A stretch of 64,000 nt of DNA from the NCBI RefSeq assembly GCF_015999305.1, contig NZ_JAEAGP010000001.1, forward strand, positions 2,507,001 to 2,571,000, written 5' to 3'. Position 1 is the first letter of the stretch. Every line of letters begins with the position of its first letter. Made by a program: the position numbers and the translations under genes. Positions 16,812 to 25,245 of the stretch are shown here, in pieces. The DNA is from Erythrobacter sp. YJ-T3-07 (GTDB lineage: Bacteria > Pseudomonadota > Alphaproteobacteria > Sphingomonadales > Sphingomonadaceae). The notes beneath the pieces are model-generated. The model did not search any database, was not told the DNA's origin, and saw nothing but the letters and a program-made list of their open reading frames with translations.

Positions 16812-17738
16812 ATGAACGCTCCGGCACGAATTCGAACCTGCTCCATCTGGCGCAGCCTGGAAGTCGTTGGCGACACGCCGACCCTGCTGGTGATCGAGGC
16901 AAGCTGGCTCGGTGAGCGGCGCTTCGACGGCTTTCGTCAGCGTACCGGCCTGCTCAAGGCCCTGCTCAGCGACCGGCTCAAGAAGCTGGTCGCCGCCGGC
17001 CTGTTCGAGAAGCGCAAATATTGCGATGCGCCGCCGCGCTTCGAATATGTGATGACCCCCAAGGGGCGCGACGTCTACTGGACCTCGCTGATGATGCTCC
17101 GGTGGGAGACCGACTGGGCGAAATCGGGCAATATCAACGTCGAACTGACCCACAAGACCTGCGGCCATCGCTTCCGGCCCGAGCCTGCCTGCGGCAGTTG
17201 CGGCGAGACGATCACCGCGTTCGACGTCGACTGGCGTGAAGGCCCCGGCGTCGGGCTGATGGCCCCGATCTACAGCCGCCGCCGCCAGCAGCGCCACTCG
17301 CCGGAGACCGCGACCTCGCTGATGAACGAGGCAGCGCAGCTGATGGGCGACCGCTGGGCGAGCCTGATCATGCGGTCGATCTTCACCAACCTCAATCGGT
17401 TCGACGAAATCCGGCAGGATACGGCGATTGCCACCAATATCCTGTCCGAACGCCTCAAGTGGCTCGAATCGATCGGGGTGATCCAGCAGAAGCCCGATCC
17501 GCACCACCCCTCCACCACGCAGTACCGCCTGACCCGCAAGGGGGCGGAGTACTATCCGGTGCTGCTGATGCTGATGATCTGGGGCGATCGCTACTACGCC
17601 TCGCCCGAGGGAGCGCCGGTGGTGCTGTACCACAAGAATTGCGGCAAACCGCTCGATCCCAAGGTCGTCTGCTCACATTGCCGCGACCCGATCCACGCGC
17701 CCGATGTCGAGTTCGAGATCGCTCGCAAGACCGCCTGA
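16812..17738 (+). CDS. Tandem-HxlR transcriptional regulator with Cys-rich segments
   Basis: This 308-residue DNA-binding protein is built from two copies of the HxlR winged helix-turn-helix. Copy one spans about residues 10-105 (TCSIWRSLEVVGDTPTLLVI, then RFEYVMTPKGRDVY). Copy two spans about 170-265 (LMGDRWASLIMRSIF, then TQYRLTRKGAEYY). Each copy is followed by a zinc-ribbon-like motif: CGHRF...CGSCGE and CGKPL...CSHCRD. Ordinary HxlR proteins have one domain and dimerise, so this may be a single-chain dimer with metal-stabilised tails. It lies immediately after the MFS gene and before two SDRs and an NTF2 protein, so it probably controls that set. Confidence 0.88.
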   Translation: MNAPARIRTCSIWRSLEVVGDTPTLLVIEASWLGERRFDGFRQRTGLLKALLSDRLKKLVAAGLFEKRKYCDAPPRFEYVMTPKGRDVYWTSLMMLRWETDWAKSGNINVELTHKTCGHRFRPEPACGSCGETITAFDVDWREGPGVGLMAPIYSRRRQQRHSPETATSLMNEAAQLMGDRWASLIMRSIFTNLNRFDEIRQDTAIATNILSERLKWLESIGVIQQKPDPHHPSTTQYRLTRKGAEYYPVLLMLMIWGDRYYASPEGAPVVLYHKNCGKPLDPKVVCSHCRDPIHAPDVEFEIARKTA

Positions 17739-17779
17739 TTGCACTTTCATTATCGAACCAACCCGGCTAGCGTCGGGTC

Positions 17780-18631
17780 ATGAGCAAACGTTCGACGATC
17801 GTGACCGGCGCAGGCGCCGGACTGGGCGCAGCATTCGCAAAAGCGGTGGCTGCAGGCGGATCACAGGTGCTGGTCAACAACCGCCGTCATGCAGACCGGC
17901 CCTACCCCGCACAGGATGTCGCCGACGCGATCACCGCAGCCGGTGGTGCCGCCGCAACCGACGAGCACGCGGTCGACGCGCCCGATGGCCCCGAGGCGAT
18001 CATTGCGGCGGCAGTCGAGCGTTTCGGCAGCCTCGATGCGCTGGTGCTCAATGCCGGGATCAGCGGCCCTGCGATCAAGGTCGGCGATGGAGATACCGAA
18101 CTTCGTCAGGTGATGGAGATCAACTTCTTCGCCAATACCCGGCTGATCGAAGCCGCGCTCCCCCACCTGCGCCGATCACCGGCGGGCCGGATCGTGATGG
18201 TCTCTTCGACCGGCGGATTGCACGGCGTCAAAGGCCGCAGCGCCTATGCCGCCTCCAAGGGCGCGGCGACGGCCTACTCGCTCAGCCTTGCCGACGAGCT
18301 GTGGCGCGAGGGGATCATGGTCAACGTCCTGACGCCCTATGCGCAGACCAAGATGACCGCCCGGCCCGACCGCGAGTCCGACCCCCGGCTGGCACCCGAA
18401 GGGGCAGCCGAAATCTGCGCCTGGCTGGCAAGCGAGGCGTGCGACCGGACCGGAGAGATCTGGGTCGCAGGTGGCGGATACATGCGCGCGGCCAGGGCGA
18501 TGGAGAGCCGGGCCGCGCCTTTCAGCCCAGACGGGCTGGCCGAGCTGGCCACGCTACCGGACCCGCGCTGGTTCCGTGGCGGTGAGGCCGCATTTGCCGA
18601 TTTCTATAACGACGCATTCGGAGAGGATTGA
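17780..18631 (+). CDS. Short-chain dehydrogenase/reductase
   Basis: This 283-residue SDR oxidises or reduces an alcohol/ketone with NAD(P). The cofactor motif TGAGAGLG is near residue 11, NAG is in LVLNAGISG, and the catalytic Ser and YxxxK are in VMVSSTGG and YAASKGAA near residues 139 and 155. The C-terminal CDRTGEIWVAGGGYMR resembles SDRs that precede SCP2-like domains in peroxisomal multifunctional enzymes, but no such domain is attached. It overlaps the next SDR by four bases. The substrate is unknown. Confidence 0.9.
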   Translation: MSKRSTIVTGAGAGLGAAFAKAVAAGGSQVLVNNRRHADRPYPAQDVADAITAAGGAAATDEHAVDAPDGPEAIIAAAVERFGSLDALVLNAGISGPAIKVGDGDTELRQVMEINFFANTRLIEAALPHLRRSPAGRIVMVSSTGGLHGVKGRSAYAASKGAATAYSLSLADELWREGIMVNVLTPYAQTKMTARPDRESDPRLAPEGAAEICAWLASEACDRTGEIWVAGGGYMRAARAMESRAAPFSPDGLAELATLPDPRWFRGGEAAFADFYNDAFGED

Positions 18632-19386
18632 TGAAAGTAGAAGGCTGCACCGCTTTGGTGACTGGCGCCAACAGGGGCATCGGCAAGGGCTTCGTGGACG
18701 AGTTGCTCGAACACGGCGCGCGCAAGGTTTATGTCGGATCGCGCAAGATCGAGGACGCACAGGCCATCGCCGATGGCGACGACCGGCTCGAAGCCGTGCA
18801 ACTCGACGTGACCAATGAAGCCGACGTTGCCGCCGCTGCCGCAAAGTGCACGGACCTCACTCTGCTGGTCAACAATGCCGGCGTCTTCCACCTCGGCAAG
18901 ACCCTGCTCGGCGCGGAGGACGAAAGCTCGATCCGCGAAACGATGGAGGTGAACTTCTTCGGCCCCGTGCGCCTGATCCGCGCCTTCGCCCCGGTACTGA
19001 AGACCAATGGCGGCGGCGCGGTGATCAATGTGCTCTCGGCGGGCGGCATCGTCGCCGTGCCTTCCATGGGTGGCTACAGCCCGTCCAAATTCGCGATGCG
19101 GGCGGCAGGCGACTGCCTCCGGCCCGAACTGGCGAAGCAGGGCACCACGCTTCACGCGCTGATCGTCGGGTCGGTCGACACGCGCATGGCCAAGCACGTC
19201 ACCTGGATGGAACAGGCCTCGCCCCGCGATATCGGCAAGGCCGGGATCGTCGCGGTGGAGCATAATATCGAGGAGCACGACACGGATCCGCATGCGGTTT
19301 CGGTGCGGGCATTCCTCGCGCGCGACCCGGCCACGCTCAAGGCGTCGATGGCGCGCGGGCTGGAAAATCCCGACGGGAGGCGCTGA
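18628..19386 (+). CDS. Short-chain dehydrogenase/reductase
   Basis: This 252-residue classical SDR has TGANRGIG near residue 11, LLVNNAG near residue 78, serine in VINVLSAGG and YSPSK near residue 150. The closest pattern is the SDR family used for ketone or aldehyde reduction with a truncated C-terminus (no obvious tetramer tail). It starts at ATG inside the previous SDR stop (GATTGATGA region) and is followed two bases later by the NTF2 protein. The three genes look like one catabolic or detoxifying step set. Confidence 0.9.
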   Translation: MMKVEGCTALVTGANRGIGKGFVDELLEHGARKVYVGSRKIEDAQAIADGDDRLEAVQLDVTNEADVAAAAAKCTDLTLLVNNAGVFHLGKTLLGAEDESSIRETMEVNFFGPVRLIRAFAPVLKTNGGGAVINVLSAGGIVAVPSMGGYSPSKFAMRAAGDCLRPELAKQGTTLHALIVGSVDTRMAKHVTWMEQASPRDIGKAGIVAVEHNIEEHDTDPHAVSVRAFLARDPATLKASMARGLENPDGRR

Positions 19387-19388
19387 GC

Positions 19389-19919
19389 ATGGCCCACGCG
19401 AACACGCTGGAGACGTTGCTCGCCCGGCAGGACATCCACGACTGCATCATGCGCTATGCGCGCGGCATCGATCGCGGCGACGAGGAGCTGCTGCTGAGCT
19501 GTTACTGGGACGACGCGCACGAGATCCACGGTCCGGCCTATAACGGCCCGGCGGTGCCCTACCTCAAGGAAGCGGCGAAGCGCATGCAGACGAACAAGCC
19601 GGTGATGCAGCACTTCATCGGCAATGTTCATATCGAACTGGAGGGCGAGAATACCGCCCACGTCGAAAGCTACATCCTCACCTTCGCACGCTTCGCGAAA
19701 GACGGGCAGGATTACGACACCTTCACCGGTGCGCGCGCCTTCGACCGGTTCGAGAAGCGCGACGGCGAATGGCGCATCGCGCACCGCCAGGCGGTGTTCG
19801 ACTGGAACCGCGATGCACCGACTGCCGAGACCTGGTGCCTTGGCCTGTTCGATACCGGGCACAAGGATATGGTCATGGGCCTTAAAGCACCCGAGGATCT
19901 GACTTACCGCCGCGCCTGA
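19389..19919 (+). CDS. SnoaL-4-type NTF2 protein
   Basis: This 176-residue NTF2-fold protein of the SnoaL_4 type has a QDIHDCIMRYARGIDRGDEE helix and a CYWDDAHEIHGPAYNG strand, with FDRFEKRDGEWRIAHRQAVF near the C-terminus. These proteins resemble the small subunit of ring-hydroxylating dioxygenases and hydroxysteroid isomerase-like enzymes, but stand alone here. It directly follows two SDRs and is the last gene before the terminator at 19948. No catalytic residue can be named with confidence. Confidence 0.87.
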   Translation: MAHANTLETLLARQDIHDCIMRYARGIDRGDEELLLSCYWDDAHEIHGPAYNGPAVPYLKEAAKRMQTNKPVMQHFIGNVHIELEGENTAHVESYILTFARFAKDGQDYDTFTGARAFDRFEKRDGEWRIAHRQAVFDWNRDAPTAETWCLGLFDTGHKDMVMGLKAPEDLTYRRA

Positions 19920-19947
19920 CGGGGACCGGTCGGCCCCCTCCCCTGCC

Positions 19948-19983
19948 AAAAAAAGAGCCCGCGGGACGAACCCGCGGGCTTTT
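19948..19983. terminator. Bidirectional intrinsic terminator
   Basis: A perfect ten-base inverted repeat (AGCCCGCGGG at 19956-19965, CCCGCGGGCT at 19971-19980) encloses a five-base loop. Seven A residues precede it on the plus strand, giving a U-tract for minus-strand transcripts, and three T follow for plus-strand transcripts. It separates the SDR/NTF2 unit from the convergent TonB receptor. Confidence 0.88.
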
Positions 19984-20033
19984 GAGTCTGGCACCGGGTC
20001 CCCGGAGAGGGACACCCAGGCTTGAGAGAGGGA

Positions 20034-22373
20034 TCAGAACCGGACGGAAACTTCGGCACCGTAGGTGCGCGGCGCGCCCAGGCGCGATGCTTCGTCGCCG
20101 AAGAAGGCGATGGCATTCACCCGGTAGAGCTCGTCGGTCAGGTTGCGTGCCCAGACCGAGAAGGTCAGATCGTCCGTCGGCTTGATGGAGATGCGTCCGG
20201 ACAGGAGGCCATAGGCAGGCTCGTTGGCCGATCCTTCGGGATTCCAGCTCAGCTTGCCCTGACGGTTGTAGTTCACGCTGACCGAGAGGCCGTCGCTCCA
20301 ACTGCCGATATCAGTCGTGTAGCGCGCGCCGAGGTTCCACTGGTAGTGCGGCGTGCGCTGCAGGAACTTGCCATCGTTCACATTGCCGACCGAGTCGGTG
20401 AAGTCGATATACTTGGTGTCGAGCAGCGTCAGCCCGCCACTGAGCGAGAAGCCGGGGAACGGCACGACCTGCGCCTCTGCCTCGATCCCGCGGATCTTCG
20501 CGTCGGCGGCATTGTCGGTGATGTTGCACAGACACACGTCGGAGGTCTGCGTAACCTGCAAATCCTTGTAGCGCATCGAGAACGCCGCAATGTTCAGGCG
20601 CGCGCGATTGTTGAAGAATTCGAACTTGCCGCCAATCTCGTAGTTGGTGACCGTTTCGGGGTCGTAGCTGCTCTGCGCGGCGGCGGGGTTGGCGGGATCG
20701 TCCTCGAAACCACCGCCCTTGAAGCCGGTCGAATAGGTCGCGTAGATCAGGATATCCGGGTTCGGCTGGAATTCCGCTGTCACCTGCGGCGTGAGCTCTT
20801 CCCAGCTGTTCGAATAGTCCGTCGTGTAACCGCCACCTTCGACGTAGGTCGGCGACAGCGGAGAGGACGGGACCGGATCGTTCGGCGTGAAGCGGTCACC
20901 CGTTTCGAGGGCAAGGCCCTGCACCGTCCCGCTCTTCTCGTCGTGCGAATAGCGCAGGCCCGCGACCACGCGGAACATGTCGTTGAACCGGTATCCCAGC
21001 TGGCCGAACACCGCGAAGGACTTGTTCGTCCCGTCATTGAACCAGGCCGATTGCCCGTTCAGCGTCGGGATCACCGGCACGCGGATCTCAAACGAGATGA
21101 TGTCGTCCTTGCTGACCTCGTCGTGCTGGAAATAGCCGCCCAGGATCCAGTCGAAACCGCTACCGTCGGCCTCGGGCGAGACCAGGCGAAGCTCCTGGGT
21201 GAACTGGCTGATATCCTCGGCCTCGCGCACCGGCGAACGGAACAGCAGCGGCACGATGATGCCGTAGTTGTTGCTCGGTCCGATACCCGTCTGGTCATAG
21301 ACGCTGAACGCGTTGCCGCTGCGATAGCCGGTGATGCTGGTCAGCGTCGCAAAGTCGAAGTCGTACGCCATGTTGAGCGTCAGGCCGACCGCTTCGCGAT
21401 GAAGCTGCTGCGGTGTCGGGTTAACATCGCCGGCGTAGGTCTGCCAGTCGGGCAGGCTCTCGCGAGGGCTCAGCCCTTCCGGGCGCAGCGCTGCAACCTG
21501 GGCCCGCGCAGCGCTCCACGGGCCCGAACCTGCCGCAGGACCATCGACGGTGAGCGAGTGGAACCCGTTGGAATCGTCGTTGGTGTAGTCGGCGATCAGC
21601 ACGGCCGAGAAATCGGAGTCCACCGGCTCGAACGCGATCTGTCCGCGCAGCTGCACGCTGTCGACATTGTCGAGGTCGACCCCGTGGGCGATATCGTAGT
21701 TAAACCCGTCGCGATTGCGGACCTGGAAGGCCAGTCGACCGGCAAAGCTGTCGCCCAGCGGCCCGGTGATGTGGCCCTTGACCAGCTTTTCGTCATAATT
21801 GCCGTAGGATGCGGTGATACCGCCTTCGAAAAAGCGCTTCGGCCGGGCGCTGTAGATGCTGATCGCACCGCCGACCACGTTCTTGCCCAGCAGCACGCCC
21901 TGCGGCCCGCGGACGACCTCGACCCGATCGATGTCGAACAGGTCGAAATTGAACAGGCCCGAACGCCCGACATACACATCGTCGACGAAGATCCCGATCG
22001 ACTGGTCCGCCGATGGCGAGTCAAGGCGGGTGTTCGTGATCCCGCGGATGTTGAATTCCTGGTCGAGCGGCGAGAGTGCGGTGAACGACAGCGAGGTTGC
22101 CGACCCGGCCAAATCCTCGAAGCTGAGAACCCGCCCGGTATCGAGCGATTCACCGGAGAACGCGGAGATCGCAACCGAGCTGTCCTGCACGCTGGACTCA
22201 CGCCGCTGCGCGGTCACGACGATCGTCGCGAGCCCGCCACTGTCGACCTCGGTTTCGACCTCGGCCTGCCCCGTCGCCTGATCATCCTCGGTGCCGGAAT
22301 CCTGAGCAGCGGCGGGAACCGCCAGCAGCGATGTTGCCAACGCCAGCGAACTGCATGCGAAAAACCGCTTCAT
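20034..22373 (-). CDS. TonB-dependent receptor
   Basis: This complete outer-membrane receptor has 779 residues from ATG 22373, which has GGGGAGAG five bases upstream. A TTG five codons earlier (22388) is a weaker start. The signal peptide ends AVPAAAQ near residue 24. The TonB box is TIVVTAQRRESSVQD near residue 49. The plug contains IRGITNTRLDSPSADQSIGIFVDD and VEVVRGPQGVLLGKNVVGG-type motifs. The barrel ends with LGAPRTYGAEVSVRF and a terminal Phe. The form (TAQRR box, IGIFVDDVYVGR) is the large sphingomonad receptor family used for complex carbon sources as well as iron. No STN domain is present, so it is not a signalling receptor. Confidence 0.94.
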   Translation of the reverse strand: MKRFFACSSLALATSLLAVPAAAQDSGTEDDQATGQAEVETEVDSGGLATIVVTAQRRESSVQDSSVAISAFSGESLDTGRVLSFEDLAGSATSLSFTALSPLDQEFNIRGITNTRLDSPSADQSIGIFVDDVYVGRSGLFNFDLFDIDRVEVVRGPQGVLLGKNVVGGAISIYSARPKRFFEGGITASYGNYDEKLVKGHITGPLGDSFAGRLAFQVRNRDGFNYDIAHGVDLDNVDSVQLRGQIAFEPVDSDFSAVLIADYTNDDSNGFHSLTVDGPAAGSGPWSAARAQVAALRPEGLSPRESLPDWQTYAGDVNPTPQQLHREAVGLTLNMAYDFDFATLTSITGYRSGNAFSVYDQTGIGPSNNYGIIVPLLFRSPVREAEDISQFTQELRLVSPEADGSGFDWILGGYFQHDEVSKDDIISFEIRVPVIPTLNGQSAWFNDGTNKSFAVFGQLGYRFNDMFRVVAGLRYSHDEKSGTVQGLALETGDRFTPNDPVPSSPLSPTYVEGGGYTTDYSNSWEELTPQVTAEFQPNPDILIYATYSTGFKGGGFEDDPANPAAAQSSYDPETVTNYEIGGKFEFFNNRARLNIAAFSMRYKDLQVTQTSDVCLCNITDNAADAKIRGIEAEAQVVPFPGFSLSGGLTLLDTKYIDFTDSVGNVNDGKFLQRTPHYQWNLGARYTTDIGSWSDGLSVSVNYNRQGKLSWNPEGSANEPAYGLLSGRISIKPTDDLTFSVWARNLTDELYRVNAIAFFGDEASRLGAPRTYGAEVSVRF

Positions 22374-22418
22374 CTTCTCTCCCCTCAAATGGCAGCTCTT
22401 GCTGCTCGTTCGAGATTT

Positions 22419-22447
22419 GCGTTAGATCAAGGTAGTAGGTTCGTCAA
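22419..22447 (-). promoter_or_regulatory. Candidate promoter of the TonB receptor
   Basis: Reading the minus strand, TTGACG (22447-22442) and TAACGC (22424-22419) are separated by exactly 17 bases, about 45 bases upstream of ATG 22373. The -35 box is good and the -10 moderate. Confidence 0.45.
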
Positions 22448-22589
22448 TGCAAGTTCGAAACGTATGAAATGGGTAAAGCACTTAATCGCGGAAAATTTCC
22501 CGCGACCCGCAAATCCCTAGCGTATTCCGCGACCTCCTCGGTTGCCGGTGCTGATTTTCGGCATCACCCTTTTGTCTTTCAGAAGGATA

Positions 22590-22607
22590 CCAGGGGAAAA
22601 CCCCTGG
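22590..22607. repeat. Seven-base inverted repeat, possible operator or hairpin
   Basis: CCAGGGG and CCCCTGG flank AAAA. No T-run follows on either strand, so an operator or a weak hairpin is likelier than a terminator. Confidence 0.4.
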
Positions 22608-22718
22608 GCTCATATTGCTCGCCTGGTGGGTCCGGGGCTTTGACGCGCTTTCAGCGAAATCTCGATACGCGGGCGCGCGCCAGCCCGGCCATTGTCGACA
22701 ACCAGGTTCTTTGGTGAG

Positions 22719-22730
22719 GCGAATATTCGC
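22719..22730. promoter_or_regulatory. Perfect 12-bp palindrome upstream of the reductase gene
   Basis: GCGAATATTCGC is its own reverse complement and lies about 62 bases before the GTG start at 22792. A shorter related sequence, GCGTATTCGC, follows at 22751-22760. This is a candidate operator for an unknown regulator. Confidence 0.35.
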
Positions 22731-22791
22731 GCCGCCACAGATATAGCAGCGCGTATTCGCACCATTCCCATTCGTAACATCGGAGCGCCGC

Positions 22792-24036
22792 GTGCAGTCT
22801 GACATGGAAACCAGAGACGTCATCATCGTAGGTTCCGGCCATGGCGGCGCGCAGGCCGCCATCGCGCTGCGGCAGAGCGGGTTCGAGGGTTCGATCCTGA
22901 TGGTCAGTCGGGACGGCGAACTGCCCTACGAGCGCCCTCCCCTGTCCAAGGAATATCTCTCGGGCGACAAGCCGTTCGATCGTATCCTGATCCGCCCGGA
23001 ACAGTTCTGGCAAGACAAGGACATCGAGCTGCGCCTTGGCACCGAGGTCGTCGCGATCGAACCTGCAAAGCATGAGGTGACGCTGGGGAACGGCGAAAGC
23101 ATCGGCTACGGCCAGCTGATCTGGGCTGCTGGCGGCGCGCCGCGCGCGCTGACATGTTCGGGCGCTGACCTGAAGGGCGTTCACGCGGTCCGCACCCGCA
23201 ACGATGTCGATACCCTTATGCGCGAGCTTGCCGAAGGCGCGAAGAAGGCGGTGGTCGTCGGTGGCGGCTATATCGGACTGGAAGCGGCAGCGGTGCTGCG
23301 CAAGCTCGATTGCCAGGTCACCCTGCTCGAAGCCCAGCCGCGCGTCCTCGCTCGGGTGGCGGGCGAGGAACTCAGCGATTTCTACCAGGCCGAGCATCGC
23401 GCCCACGGGGTCGATCTGCGGCTGGAGACGATGGTCGACTGCCTGGAGGGCGAGGATGGCCGGGTCGCACGCGTACGCCTGCACGATGGCTGCGCGATCG
23501 ACGCCGACCTGGTCATCGTCGGGATCGGGATCGTGCCTTCGGTCGAGCCGCTGGCGAAGGCAGGTGCGGTGTGTTCGGACGGCGTCGACGTCGACGGGTC
23601 GTGCCGGACTTCGCTGGAGGACGTCTTCGCAATCGGCGACTGCGCCGCCCATCGCAGCCGCTGGGCGCAAGATGCGGTGTTGCGGATCGAGTCCGTACAG
23701 AACGCCAACGACATGGCTACTGCCGCAGCGAAGATGATCTGCGGCGCCCCGCAGGATTATGCCGCCTTCCCGTGGTTCTGGTCCAACCAGTATGACCTGA
23801 AGCTTCAGACAGCCGGTCTCTCGACAGGCTACAACGCGACGGTTCTGCGCGGAGACCCTGCCGCCCGCTCTTTCTCGGTCGTCTACCTGCGCGATGGCCG
23901 GGTGATCGCGCTCGACTGCGTCAATGCCATGAAGGACTTCGTGCAGGGGCGCAAACTGGTCGAGCAGGGCGTTTCGCCAGACCCCAACGCGCTCGCCGAT
24001 ACCAGCATCACACTAAAGGAACTCGCGACGCCCTGA
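22792..24036 (+). CDS. FAD-dependent ferredoxin/putidaredoxin reductase-like oxidoreductase
   Basis: This 414-residue NAD(P)H:flavoprotein of the putidaredoxin-reductase family would pass electrons to a ferredoxin serving a P450 or Rieske oxygenase. It has FAD motif [13 protein letters not shown] near residue 11, [14 protein letters not shown] typical of the family near residue 44, the NAD motif [16 protein letters not shown] near residue 155, and [11 protein letters not shown] near residue 280. The GTG start has GGAG six bases upstream; ATG 22804 has none. No ferredoxin gene lies beside it. The cytochrome P450 at 46235 and the Rieske oxygenases at 58825 and 63203 lack reductases in this window, so it may serve them in trans. 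Confidence 0.9.
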   Translation: MQSDMETRDVIIVGSGHGGAQAAIALRQSGFEGSILMVSRDGELPYERPPLSKEYLSGDKPFDRILIRPEQFWQDKDIELRLGTEVVAIEPAKHEVTLGNGESIGYGQLIWAAGGAPRALTCSGADLKGVHAVRTRNDVDTLMRELAEGAKKAVVVGGGYIGLEAAAVLRKLDCQVTLLEAQPRVLARVAGEELSDFYQAEHRAHGVDLRLETMVDCLEGEDGRVARVRLHDGCAIDADLVIVGIGIVPSVEPLAKAGAVCSDGVDVDGSCRTSLEDVFAIGDCAAHRSRWAQDAVLRIESVQNANDMATAAAKMICGAPQDYAAFPWFWSNQYDLKLQTAGLSTGYNATVLRGDPAARSFSVVYLRDGRVIALDCVNAMKDFVQGRKLVEQGVSPDPNALADTSITLKELATP

Positions 24037-24096
24037 GGGCAGCGGCCGCCTCAGCAATCCCTCGCCACCTGCCGCGACATCGCCTAGCCTGATCCG

Positions 24097-25092
24097 ATGC
24101 AGGCCGATCGAACATATGGTGGGCGGCCGCGTCGCGTTCTCGTCCTTGGCGGCACCGGCACGATCGGGCGAGCAACCGTGCACGCACTGGTCGCGCGCGG
24201 GCACGAGGTGGTCTGTCTGGTGAGACGCACATCTGCGCGATCCGCGCGCCCTCACCTATCCGGGGCCCAGCTTCGCGCCTGCGATGTGACCGACCCGGCT
24301 TCGCTGGCGCGCGACGGCATCCGGGGCGAAAGGTTCGATGTCCTTCTGTCATGCCTCGCATCGCGTACCGGCGCACCCGACGATGCCTGGCGGATCGACC
24401 ACGACGCCCATCTGGACGCTCTGCGACAGGCACAGGCGGCGGACATCGCGCATATGATCCTGCTGTCCGCGATCTGCGTGCAGAAGCCGCAACTCGAATT
24501 CCAGAAGGCCAAGCTGGCGTTCGAGCGCGCGCTGATCGCATCGGGTATCGACTATTCCATCGTCCGCCCCACGGCTTTCTTCAAATCACTCTCGGGCCAG
24601 GTCGAGCGGGTGCGGCAGGGCAAGCCATTCGTGATGTTCGGGGACGGCACGCTGACTGCGTGCAAGCCGATCAGCGACGGCGACCTTGCCGCATACCTCG
24701 CCGACTGCATCGACAACCCAGAGCGGCGCAACCGCATCCTGCCGATCGGTGGCCCGGGCCCGGCGATCACGCCACGCATGCAGGGGGAGGCGCTGTTCGC
24801 TATGCTTGGCCGGCAGCCGCACTTCAAACACGTGCCGGTCGCGCTGCTGGACGCTATCGTCCTGACGCTCGGCACCATGGGGCGGGTCGTCCCTTCGCTG
24901 AGCGCCAAGGCCGAACTTGCGCGCATCGGACGCTATTATGCGACCGAGTCCATGCTCGTGTTGAACCCCGAAACCGGCCTCTACGATGCCGAGGCAACGC
25001 CCTCCACCGGCTCCGAAACGCTGTTCGACTATTACGCGCAAGTGCTCAGCGGAGAGGCGCAGGCCGAGCGCGGCGAGCATGCCGTGTTCTAG
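24097..25092 (+). CDS. bciA: Divinyl (proto)chlorophyllide a 8-vinyl-reductase
   Basis: This 331-residue NADPH-dependent enzyme reduces the 8-vinyl group of divinyl chlorophyllide during bacteriochlorophyll synthesis. The sequence follows BciA/DVR closely: a Rossmann motif VLVLGGTGTIGRATVHAL near residue 16, then SCLASRTGAPDDAW, MILLSAICVQKPQLEFQ, FFKSLSGQVERVRQGKP, DGTLTACKPISDGDL, ILPIGGPGPAITP and ATPSTGSETLFDYYA. The match through the C-terminus (ERGEHAVF) makes the assignment firm. No other photosynthesis gene is visible in the window. It follows the reductase by 60 bases in the same direction and precedes a DUF2855 gene on the other strand. Confidence 0.93.
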   Translation: MQADRTYGGRPRRVLVLGGTGTIGRATVHALVARGHEVVCLVRRTSARSARPHLSGAQLRACDVTDPASLARDGIRGERFDVLLSCLASRTGAPDDAWRIDHDAHLDALRQAQAADIAHMILLSAICVQKPQLEFQKAKLAFERALIASGIDYSIVRPTAFFKSLSGQVERVRQGKPFVMFGDGTLTACKPISDGDLAAYLADCIDNPERRNRILPIGGPGPAITPRMQGEALFAMLGRQPHFKHVPVALLDAIVLTLGTMGRVVPSLSAKAELARIGRYYATESMLVLNPETGLYDAEATPSTGSETLFDYYAQVLSGEAQAERGEHAVF

Positions 25093-25245
25093 GGACTAGG
25101 ACAGCCGCTCGGAGCGGTTCCGCCCAGCAGCAGGGCGTCTCTGCGGTTCTGGTCGAGCAGCTGCCGGTTGGCGAGTTCGAGCTCAAGCGTTCGTTCGGCG
25201 ACCGTGCGCGGAAACATGCTCAAGGTCGGATGAGGATCGGCGGCT

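Larger units (their letters stand above)
22374..22791. other. 418-bp intergenic region between divergent receptor and reductase genes
   Basis: No convincing gene was found here. It holds the receptor promoter (22419-22447), an inverted repeat CCAGGGG-AAAA-CCCCTGG at 22590-22607, and a perfect 12-base palindrome GCGAATATTCGC at 22719-22730. A partial copy, GCGTATTCGC at 22751-22760, lies closer to the reductase. The short plus-strand frame at 22469-22717 has no recognisable features. Confidence 0.6.

Noticed and set aside
20022..22520. Plus-strand open frame of about 832 codons
   Set aside because: It lies opposite the complete TonB receptor, which has signal peptide, TonB box, plug and terminal Phe. 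The antisense protein has no recognisable features.
22469..22717. Small 82-codon plus-strand frame in the intergenic region
   Set aside because: It has no ribosome site, no recognisable motif, and overlaps the predicted receptor promoter area and an inverted repeat.
24000..24097. Possible PpsR/CrtJ site (TGT-N12-ACA) before bciA
   Set aside because: No TGT-N12-ACA spacing was found in the 100 bases upstream.
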